NCBI GenBank assembly: GCA_033977485.1
Contig: CM066997.1
Coordinates: forward strand, 77,470,634-77,534,633
Source of the DNA: Hydrangea macrophylla
Taxonomy: Eukaryota; Streptophyta; Magnoliopsida; Cornales; Hydrangeaceae
Length of the DNA stretch: 64,000 bases
Direction of reading: 5' to 3'
A program made the translations under genes and the position numbers. Position 1 is the stretch's first letter. Each line of letters opens with the position of its first letter. Below are positions 1 through 8,220 of this stretch, in pieces. The notes under the pieces were generated by a model, which was not told the DNA's origin, ran no database searches, and was given only the letters and a program-made list of their open reading frames with translations.

Positions 1-382
1 CAAAAGAGATATTGAAGATCTCCAAGACCTTCAAGAGAAGAATATAAACAAGAAAATGGAAGAAAGTAATATGGAAACAAAAGAAACTCCTAAGTTTACT
101 TGATAAACAAAGAAAATAGTGCAAGATTTTAGGATTAGAGATTTTAAGAGAAGAAAGAATAAGCCAATAATCTATGGTTAGAGGATCACCTCCAAATTAT
201 CCTCAAAGTTTTCTTTTCTTTGAAGATCTTCCAAGCTCTTCTCTCTAATTCTCTAAAAAAAACTCTCTTTTCTCTCTAAAGAATGTCGGTGTAATGGAAG
301 TATTTTTGCATGTGCTCTCTCTCCCAATATGTTTCTCTTGGTGTTCTTCTTGGTCTCCCTTCTTTTAGGAAGATCCCTTCTC

Positions 383-390
383 TTTTATAA
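383..390 (-). promoter_or_regulatory. TATA box of T1 LTR
   Basis: Minus-strand TTATAAAA, repeated at 18286-18293 in the other LTR. It lies about 100 bp downstream (element sense) of the GC-rich inverted-repeat cluster. Initiation just downstream is inferred from position and from the matching TATA in T2 (53640). Confidence 0.6.
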
Positions 391-496
391 GCAAAATTAC
401 CAGGTATTTTTGGTGAATTTCAGAGCAAAAAACAGGTGTAATTCTCTCATTTGGTGGTACAATGTGTACTTTCTGAATTTAGACAGACTGCTGTCC

Positions 497-806
497 AGCG
501 CGGCAGTCCAGATACTGCCGCGGCAGTCCGTGACTGCCGCTGCGGCATTTCATGACTGCCGTTGCGGCACTCAATGACTGCCGCGCGGCATTCATCAAAT
601 GTCGCGGCCATTAATGGATTGCCGCATTTTTGTCAGTCTTACTTTATCAGTTTTTTGTTCTTATTCGCATACGCATACGTATTGCTCTGCAAAATACAGA
701 CTTTAAAAGCGAACGGCAGTCAAAAATCTGTGGCGACACTCGGTGAACGCCGGAACGGCACTCTCTGACTGCCGTGCGGCACTCAGGGAGTGCCGCGGCA
801 GTCTGC
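497..806 (-). promoter_or_regulatory. GC-rich inverted-repeat cluster upstream of LTR TATA (left LTR)
   Basis: Repeated units of the form GGCA-N-TC nnn GA-N'-TGCC, for example GGCAGTC-CGT-GACTGCC and GGCACTC-AGG-GAGTGCC. They lie in two sub-clusters (about 497-630 and 705-806) separated by AT-rich DNA. The same block is at 18400-18709, and an equivalent one is in T2 at 53225-53525. Confidence 0.75.
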
Positions 807-1073
807 CGTGTGCCGTTTTTGGCTAAGGTTCCCCTTTTAGGTCTTTTCTCTTTTTGAAACAAATTATTTTTGAATATCTTTTCCAAAAGTTGTGTTTTAT
901 ATCTGAATTCTCCTAAATACCTGGTATTTCCCTCTTTCTGTGAAATTTTATCGCGTTTTGGAGAACTTTCTGAAGAGCTTGGAATACTTCGAATTTTTCG
1001 GTCATTGTCATCATTGGACGTGGAGGTGACGCTCTCCTAAATTCGACGGCCAGTCAAAATTGGGGTGTCTACA

Positions 1074-1088
1074 GTTTGCCCCTCTTTG
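1074..1088 (-). other. Polypurine tract of T1
   Basis: In element sense, AAAGAGGGGCAAAC immediately precedes the LTR start TGTAGAC. T2 has GAAGAGGGGCAAAC in the same place. It primes plus-strand DNA synthesis in LTR retroelements. Confidence 0.9.
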
Positions 1089-1243
1089 ACAGAGCTTGTG
1101 GAGCGACGCGTCCCATAAGTGAATGTCAAAGCCTGTGTGAAGACAAGCCTTTAACCTGACTGTCGAATTTAGGCAAAAACAAAATGCGTTGCAAAAACGG
1201 GCGTGCAGCGGAATTCTAATTGGTCGTGCTCCATGACGAGCTT

Positions 1244-1282
1244 CCTACGTATCCCATCGGGAGTCAGACCAAGACGTAGTTC
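1244..1282 (-). other. Conserved stem-loop-like motif, copy near the 3' LTR
   Basis: CCTACGTATCCC followed by GGGAGTCAG and ACGTAGTTC, with complementary CTACGT/ACGTAG ends and inner TCCC/GGGA. It recurs at 8150-8189 just past the pol stop and in T2 at 52731-52769. Function unknown. Confidence 0.6.
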
Positions 1283-1518
1283 GGGCACGGGGTCGAACAC
1301 ACACAAACGCAAATAGTCACACGGATGGATGCACCTATCCTGTCGTGATGCACGTGCTATGCAACGGTGTTGTCTGAATTAACCTGGTTATATAAATGTC
1401 ATGCTTATCACATTTTCCCTATGTATGACGCGCATTTCGTGGCGTGTTAGTCAGGGAAGATTATCTATGCGAGAATCTGTCACAGGAGTCATGAGAGTGC
1501 TTTTGATTTGATCACGAA

Positions 1519-2487
1519 GGTCAACGCAAGTCCGTTGCGAAAACCGGGAATATAAGTCCGTTATATTCTCAAAAACGAGGGTTGACGCAAGTCCGTTGCG
1601 AAAACCAGAAATATAAGTCCGTTATATTCTCAAAAACGAGGGTTGACGCAAGTCCGTTGCGAAAACCGGGAATATAAGTCCGTTATATTCTCAAAAATGG
1701 GGGTTGACGCAAGTCCGTTGCGAAAACCGGGAATATAAGTCCGTTATATTCTCAAAAATGGGGGTTGACGCAAGTCCGTTGCGAAAACCGAGAATATAAG
1801 TCCGTTATATTCTCAAAAACGAGGGTTGACGCAAGTTCGTTGCGAAAACCGGGAATATAAGTCCGTTATATTCTCAAAAACGAGGGTTGACGCAAGTCCG
1901 TTGCGAAAACCGGGAATATAAGTCCGTTATATTCTCAAAAACGAGGGTTGACGCAAGTCCGTTGCGAAAACCGGGAATATAAGTCCGTTATATTCTCAAA
2001 AACGAGGGTTGACGCAAGTCCGTTGCGAAAACCGAGAATATAAGTCCGTTATATTCTCAAAGACGGGGGTTGACGCAAGTCCGTTGCGAAAACCGGGAAT
2101 ATAAGTCCGTTATATTCTCAAAAACGGGGGTTGACGCAAGTCTGTTGCGAAAACCGGGAATATAAGTCCGTTATATTCTCAAAAACGAGGGTTGACGCAA
2201 GTCCGTTGCGAAAACCGGGAATATAAGTCTGTTATATTCTCAAAAACGAGGGTTGACGCAAGTCTGTTGCGAAAACCGGGAATATAAGTCCGTTATATTC
2301 TCAAAACGAGGGTTAATCGCAAATACGTCACGCGGATCGGGAATATAAGTCCGTTATATTCTCAAAATGAGGGTTAACGCAAATACGTCACGCGGATCGG
2401 GAATATAAGTCCGTTATATTCTCAAAATTAGGGTTAACGCAAATACGTTGCGGAAACTGGGAATATAAATCCGTTATATTCTCAAAT
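1519..2487. repeat. 61-bp tandem array in the T1 3' non-coding region (about 16 units)
   Basis: The motif TTGACGCAAG recurs at 1582, 1643, 1704, 1765 and onward, so the period is 61 bp. The last three units are more divergent. Each regular unit holds two perfect interrupted palindromes with the same 5-bp spacer, CGCAA-GTCCG-TTGCG and AATATAA-GTCCG-TTATATT. A homologous array is at the same place in T2. Tat/Ogre elements are known to carry such arrays and to seed satellites. Confidence 0.95.
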
Positions 2488-2700
2488 TTCAAAGTTCGGG
2501 AGCCCACGGGCTTGGAATCTACTTTATATCTTCGAGACCCGGGGCCCACAAGCTAGGATTTCATCTTTTGAATTTTGGGGCCTACAAGCTCGAATTTTAT
2601 TCCGATTTCTGGGAATTGGGAGTCCACAGGCTCAAATTTATACCCGTATTTTGAAATTTGTAGCCGATTTAAACCTGGAAACAAAACCGGGTCAAAAAGT
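2488..2700. repeat. Degenerate repeat with GAGCCC..GGGCTC palindromes (T1)
   Basis: Roughly 40-60 bp units, each with a short palindrome such as GAGCCCACGGGCTT or GGGGCCCACAAGCT in AT-rich DNA. The better-preserved counterpart is in T2 at 51390-51745. Confidence 0.6.
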
Positions 2701-2809
2701 GCAATGAGGGCACACTTTGGGGGGCTCAAGTTCAATTTTCGGGACTTGATTTGAATTTTCGGGGGAAAAATAAATATCTTTGAACCGCCTTAATCGCGGC
2801 ACACGCGAT

Positions 2810-2935
2810 TTTTTGCGGCAGTCCGTGACTGCCGCGCGGCACTCACGGAGTGCCGTTGCGGCACTCGGCGAGTGCCGCGCGGCAGTTGACTGACTGCCGC
2901 GCACGAAAAAATGAGTGCTGCGTTTGAGCGGCAGT
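2810..2935 (+). promoter_or_regulatory. GC-rich inverted-repeat cluster upstream of the antisense PMD gene
   Basis: Contains GGCAGTC-CGT-GACTGCC, GGCACTC-ACG-GAGTGCC and GGCACTC-GGC-GAGTGCC side by side. It ends about 230 bp before the PMD start codon and just before a CT-rich leader. T2 has the equivalent cluster at 51113-51255 upstream of its PMD gene. Confidence 0.75.
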
Positions 2936-2944
2936 GGTTAAAAC

Positions 2945-3161
2945 CGCCGAGGTTTAAACATTTCTTTCATTCTCTCAACCTCCTCTCTCTCGAAATCTCT
3001 CTGGAGAAAGATTTTCTCTTGTTCTTCTCTTGCTTGGATTGATCTACCGGGGTTTACAGGTTAGTTCTGCTCGATCAAAACTTGATTAATTTCCTTTATT
3101 TCGTAGTTTTTTTTGGAATTTTCATGAACTTTAACGTGAATCTCTCCTTTTTTGACAGGTT
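2945..3161 (+). other. 5' leader of PMD gene with a leader intron (3060-3158)
   Basis: A CT-rich leader runs to TTTACAG|GTTAGTTCTGC (donor at 3060) and resumes after TTTTGACAG (acceptor ends 3158), three bases before the ATG. T2 has the same arrangement, with donor CACAG|GTAAGTTCTAC and acceptor TTGAACAG, which supports a real spliced leader. Confidence 0.65.
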
Positions 3162-6008
3162 ATGGCGAGCGGTTCTAGGAAGAAGAAGGCCAACTATACG
3201 GCCACCCATCATCCGGACGCCATACTTTTACTGAGGGACCCTGATGAGCACTTGTCGGCCCGCGCGTTTAAGCGCGAGGTAAACGCTTCTCTTTTCTTTT
3301 TGCTCGCATTTCTTTCTCGCATTTTCTTCTCTTGTATGAATGTAACGTAGGATTGCCACATCTTTTAGATACCCTGTTCTGAATTTCGTGCCCATGGCAC
3401 CTCCGAGCGTCCTTGATCGCTTTACTTCATGCCCCTCTTGCAAAGGAGTTTTTTATTTTATGAATTTTCAAAAACTGGATGTTACGCTGGAATTTTTTTT
3501 GAACACTCATCCTTTTATTGTTATTATTTTTATTTCTTTTAACTTTTTAACTTTCATCAAAGATTTTTGAAAACCATTTAATCAAAACTTCAAACATCCA
3601 ATGCCCATGAATACACGATCCTGAACCTTCACCTGTATTTTATTACATCGGCGAGTTTTTCTTGAGCATTCCAAGTGCCGTTTAATTATTCAAAAAAAAA
3701 AAAATGATTCTCGAATGTTTGCAATTACACATTTCGAAACTTATACTTTTTCGGGCCTAAAATCTCTTTATATGTGCATGTATTTTAGAGAATGTGGACA
3801 AACTACTCTTTTTTTTTTTTTTCTTTTTTTCTTTTCGGAACCTTGTTAGAAAATCGAGCATTTTCTCTTATTCATCTCCTCCTGAATGCAAACAAGTGTG
3901 AAATCCTCTATGAACACTTCTGGACTTTCCATTTATTAATTATTTATTCGCTGTTGTTGCTCTCTTCTTTATCCATTCCCTAACAACAAACCTTTTATTC
4001 TTTTCTTGCAGCTGCAGCCGAAGGTGCTGAAGGGGCATGGCAGCCTCGCCCACGGCCACGAGTGGTACACAGAGCTGAGCCCGACCGTGAGGGCTCTAGT
4101 GGACGCAGCAGGGTTTGGAGACTTCGTCAAACTTTTGACGAAGAGCTCCAACGATCTACAGCAGATGCATGCGCTGGCTGAGCGGTGGTGGGATACCACG
4201 AGTACCTTCCACTTCGATTTTGGGGAGATGACGATGACCCCCCTAGACTTCAGCATGATCACGGGGATTCCATTCGGAGGAGAGCCCCTGCGGCACCTTA
4301 CAGACCAGGAGTGGGATCAGATGGAGCCCTTGCTAGGGGTGGTCCCGGAGGAGGCCTTGGTCACAGCTCGATGGTTTATGGATACTTTTCGAGGGAAACC
4401 CGGCTTTACGGACGAGCAGATGGCCCGAGGTTTCTTGATGTATGTGCTGGGGTGCTCCTTGTTGAGCACCAAGGGGGACCGGATTTCCGCTTCCTTGGTA
4501 GCGTCGTTGGAGCGCCTGGACCAGGTTGCCGAGTACGACTGGGCTGGTACAGGGTTGGCTATCCTGTACAGGCATATGAGTGTCATTTCCCGGGACAGGT
4601 CGGCTACTACTGGCGGGTATTGGAGAGCGTGGGAGGTATACTTTTTCCTATATTGCTCATTATCATATTTCTTTCTTCCTCTTTTTTTTAAATATGAGAC
4701 TAATCTTCTTTCTTCTCTCTTTGTATCACAGATTTGGTCCCACAAGTATCTTCGCATGATGTCTCCTCAGACGCGTGATGCCGACGCCCTTATCATGCCC
4801 CAGGGGCTGAAATGGGCGACGGACAGGGTTGGGAGGAAGACCGGGGCTCATGATTTTGTTTCGTTCAGGAACTTCCTGACGAACCTGAGGGAGGGGCACG
4901 TGCACTGGCAGCCGTGGCTCAGGGTCTTGCCTGAGGCTAGGGTGGGGTTGCGAGAGTCGGCCGGGTATGACCCGACGAGGCGACTTCTTGATGGTGGGTC
5001 AGAGGGTATGGCGTGGTATTTGGGAGAGAGAGTGACCCGGCAGTCGATAGCGGCCCCCGGGTTCTTTGTGCCGTTCCCTCCTCCCGACTCTATGAGGGCC
5101 ACAGACATGCTTCAGGGCGGCGATCTCACGGCTGCTCGAGCCGGCTTCGGTATCCACGGCTTTTTGGACGACCCGTCAGGATATGCGGCTTTCCGTGCCG
5201 CCAAGCTGATGCCGAACTTCCCTCTGATGGAAGTGACTCGGGTGAGTAAACGATTCCTTTATTATTTCTGCGAATTTTCTTTTTATTCTTTACCCATGCT
5301 TTATTTCTTTTGTTTGCAGCCTGTTCCTGCCGCGGTTCGAGCTCCTGCCTTGCCCGAGTGGGACTGGACTATGTCGATCGTCTCATTCGGAGAGCCCCAC
5401 TCGACGACGATTCCTCGACTTTCACATGGTGCTCCCACCATACATTTACATTATGACGTCGTCCCGCGTGCTTATGCGGAGGAGGGCCTAGCGTATGCCC
5501 ATAACGTGCGACAGTGGGTTCTCGGGCGAGAGTGGATGGTAAGAAATTTATCCCCACTCCTACTTTTGATTGGGATTGTACCTCTTTTTACTAATCTTTA
5601 TTCCTGGTTCTTGTTTTCAGGCTGAGGGAGCTCGGGCGACTGCTGCGGTTCAGTTGAGGGCCCAGGTATGATCTTCTACCCTTCCCATACTCTTAGTATT
5701 CCAAATGTCTTTTCAACACTTTTCTAGACTCATCCCCTCTCTTCCAGATGGAGGAGAACAGAGTCCTGTCTCAGCAGGTGGGACAGCTTCAGCAGCGGCT
5801 CCAGCATTTCGGCATCCCTCTCAGCGATGCCCCCGGAGGTAGCGGTGCTGGGCGCGGCGGAGGTGGCTGCGAGGGCACCAGCAGAGGCAGAGGCGGCAGT
5901 ATCGGGGGTCGTGGAGGGAGCGGTGGAGGTAGCGGGACAGAGTCGGAGGAGGAGCCTCTCAGGCGCACGACTCGTCATACTCGCGGCTGGGGTCGGGGTC
6001 ATGGTTGA
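3162..6008 (+). CDS. Plant mobile domain (PMD) protein gene, antisense to T1, six coding exons
   Basis: Predicted exons are 3162-3278, 4012-4635, 4732-5241, 5320-5538, 5621-5665 and 5748-6008. Every junction is GT-AG and phase 0, and the joined frame is open for 591 codons. The N-terminus is basic (MASGSRKKKANYTA). The PMD core spans about residues 40-490 (for example GFGDFVKLLTKSSND, FHFDFGEMTMTPLDF, GGYWRAWE). The C-terminus has a short heptad stretch and a Gly/Arg-rich RGG-like tail. Host PMD proteins (MAIN/MAIL family) act in silencing and genome maintenance; PMD domains also occur in transposons, including antisense ORFs reported in Tat elements. Introns can persist only because the gene is antisense to the genomic RNA. 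The T2 copy (48580-50889) has the same structure. Exact exon borders are inferred. Confidence 0.85.
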
Positions 6009-6394
6009 CCCTGCTTATATATATATTTTTTGTTTCTTTTGAGAGGATTTTTTGTTTTTTTATTTTTTTATTTTGGATGACTGTATATATATACACATAT
6101 GCTTTATTTTGATGGTCGCTTCCTTATAGTTGGTAGGGTAGATGCTTTACATATTTATATTTTCTTTGCTTACTCACCGTATGTGTGACCATAGCTTGGT
6201 CCAACTCTTGCCGTATGTGGGACCATAGCTTGGTTCCAACTTTATTGTTTCTTTTTATCTTTTTGGGACGAATGAATGAATGAATGAATGGATCTGTATG
6301 TGTTGCATGATGCACACGTTTTTATTGCTTCTCAATTAGTTTTCTGTTTGCAGGTGGGCTGATTATATTACAAACAAACCCTGGCCAATAAAAA
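6009..6394 (+). other. Spacer between the two antisense genes
   Basis: AT-rich 3' region of the PMD gene with TATATATA and T-runs that could serve in 3'-end formation. It also holds an imperfect repeat of the type GTATGTG-GACCATAGCTTGG (6178-6240) and a short GAATGAAT run at 6269-6289. No reading frame recognised. Confidence 0.5.
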
Positions 6395-6515
6395 ACTTGG
6401 AACGGCACTCGGTTAAGTCTCCGTGGCACTCAGTGAGAGCTGCAGCGGCAGTCAGTGAGTACCGCAACGGCATTCACGGATTGCCGCGCTGCACTTCGCT
6501 GAGTGCCGCAGTTAG
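6395..6515 (+). promoter_or_regulatory. GC-rich inverted-repeat cluster upstream of the second antisense gene
   Basis: Contains GGCACTCAGTGAGAGC, GGCAGTCAGTGAGTACC and GGCATTC-ACG-GATTGCC, less perfect than the other clusters. It ends about 85 bp before the ATG at 6601, with an AT-rich TATTTATATCCC between. Confidence 0.65.
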
Positions 6516-6600
6516 GTAGACAGCCTTATTTTTCTATTTATATCCCTTCATTCTCAAAGTTCCGCAAAACACTTCTCATTTCTCCTTATTTCCCCTTCAA

Positions 6601-7692
6601 ATGGCCCCCATTAGTTCTCAAATCCTCTTCCCATGGATGGACACTCTCTCTGGCATTGACAAGCTCAATTTTGAGTGCTTCAGACTAAACGATCTCTTCT
6701 CCTTCCAACAAATGAATCTAAATGAGGGTCTACTTCGCGCCGCCGTCCAATGTTGGGATCCTGCTCTCCATGTCTTTCGTTTCGGCTCTCAGGAGATTTG
6801 CCCTTTATTTGAGGAGTTTAGTGCCATTCTCCGCACGGATCCTTCTGCTGAATTGATGGTTCCTCAGATTCAGGCTGGGTATGTTCGGGACTTAGCCACC
6901 CTTCTCCACATGTCTCGGAATGCGGCGGGCTCTTTTGTTCATGACAGGCAAATTGACTTTGAGCGCCTTTCTTCTGTTTACGCTCCCATAGGGGATCCTT
7001 ACAATGGTGAGTACCAGATCATCCGACGTAGTGCCTTGTCAATTGCCATGCTCTCTTACTTCCTATTCCAGTCATCTTCGGACACTCTCATACCCATCGC
7101 CTGCGGTTTGAGGGAGATGAAAAGTGCTGTTATGCTAGTCCTTGGTGAAACTTTGATTGGATTGGGCCATACTCACGCTACTGGGGTCATGTTATCCGCT
7201 GGGGCACCTTTTGTCTTGCAAATTTGGCTCATGGAGCGTTTAGACCTCTTCATACATGCTTCCCATCTCCGTGGGTCACTTCCTTATGATCGCATGGAGA
7301 TTCACAGCTTGTTTCAGTCCGCCGACGCGTGGCTTGGTTGGCTTCAGGGTCTTTCTTCTAGTGACATCTGTTGGGTTTGTCCGTTATGGATATGTCGCTC
7401 TGTTGCTGTACGCCTCCCTGGGCGACCTGGCATCTGGCTGCCGGGTTTGCATGCTATGACTTTCTACATTCCTGATCGAGTTGTCCATCAGTTTGGACGT
7501 TTGCAAGATGTCACTGAATCTATGACTGCTGATTTCACCAGGGGGTCCCCTTTGCGTCCTTCTATCGCGAAGGCTTTCATGGAGGCTTGGCCCAGCAGAA
7601 TGGCTGCTCCGTTCCCGAGGATTCCTGCTCTGACTGTGCCTACTACTGAGTATCTTCTAGAGATCCAAACCTTGGCTGCGAGGCGAGCTTGA
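6601..7692 (+). CDS. Second antisense gene of T1: PMD-like (DUF7745-type) protein, intronless
   Basis: Uninterrupted 363-codon frame with no splice signals needed. Residues about 45-75 contain WDPALHVFRFGSQEICPLFE followed by EFSAIL, a pattern I associate with the PMD-like domain annotated in plant Tat-element proteins. Further along are LPGLHAMTFYIPDRVVHQFG (about 277-296) and a C-terminal EYLLEIQTLA. It is much shorter than the PMD gene and not obviously a duplicate of it. It faces pol tail to tail: its stop at 7692 lies about 530 bp from the pol stop at 8221. An open frame over 1.1 kb in a decaying neighbourhood argues for recent function. The domain name is from memory; biochemical role unknown. 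Confidence 0.7.
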   Translation: MAPISSQILFPWMDTLSGIDKLNFECFRLNDLFSFQQMNLNEGLLRAAVQCWDPALHVFRFGSQEICPLFEEFSAILRTDPSAELMVPQIQAGYVRDLATLLHMSRNAAGSFVHDRQIDFERLSSVYAPIGDPYNGEYQIIRRSALSIAMLSYFLFQSSSDTLIPIACGLREMKSAVMLVLGETLIGLGHTHATGVMLSAGAPFVLQIWLMERLDLFIHASHLRGSLPYDRMEIHSLFQSADAWLGWLQGLSSSDICWVCPLWICRSVAVRLPGRPGIWLPGLHAMTFYIPDRVVHQFGRLQDVTESMTADFTRGSPLRPSIAKAFMEAWPSRMAAPFPRIPALTVPTTEYLLEIQTLAARRA

Positions 7693-8220
7693 CAGACACA
7701 TGCATAATAAAGTAGACGAAAACAGGGAAAATGCCTGACATTTTACGAAACTCTTCTGACAGACCCTGCCTACCCTTTGTTTGCGCTTTTGAATGTGATT
7801 TTTCTTTTTCAAGAAGTGTTGTCATGCTAAATCTAAAGTGTCCACCCTTTCGATTAATCTTTTATGAAGAATTATCCTTTTAATGTCTTAACTTGGCTCT
7901 TTACTTTGCTTCTTTGCTTTAAACTTTAATCCTTCTCTATGAATTCTCATTTGCTTTTTTATAGTACTTATCTCGATAGTCAGATGATCCAAGGGAGGGT
8001 TTTGTATCTGGGTTCTTCGGCTTAGCAAACGAAGTTTGCCTCTGGTTTTAAGGCTTTGAAGCGGCTTTGGGCAAACGCTAGTTTGCCCCTAGTTTAGCAC
8101 CGTTTTTTTTTTTTTTTTTTTTTTTGAAATGACCGAACCAAGTTGGTTGCCTACGTATCCCCTAGCGGGAATCAGGTCAAGCGTAGTTCATCAAGGTAGG
8201 AGGCTTCGAAAGAAATGGTT
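7693..8220. other. Convergent spacer between second antisense gene and pol end
   Basis: Non-coding. Contains a T-run of about 22 at 8104-8125 and the conserved motif at 8150-8189. Probably provides 3' ends for the plus-strand gene, which is inference. Confidence 0.5.
8150..8189 (-). other. Conserved stem-loop-like motif, copy just past pol
   Basis: CCTACGTATCCCC then GCGGGAATCAGG and GCGTAGTTC; same pattern as 1244-1282. It begins about 30 bp downstream of the pol stop in element sense. Confidence 0.6.

Larger units (their letters stand above)
1..1073 (-). repeat. T1 3' LTR, partial (cut by window start)
   Basis: Collinear with 17904-18976 of the right LTR without indels. It represents the U3 side: in element sense it starts at 1073 with TGTAGACACC directly after the PPT. 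About 1.9 kb of this LTR lies left of the window. Confidence 0.95.

Noticed and set aside
1519..2487. Regular 61-bp repeats that look like a CRISPR array
   Set aside because: Whole unit including the would-be spacers is repeated, in a plant retroelement. It is a tandem repeat.
6124..6315. Minus-strand frame ending in the GAATGAAT run
   Set aside because: Short, no motif, lies in the 3' region of the PMD gene.
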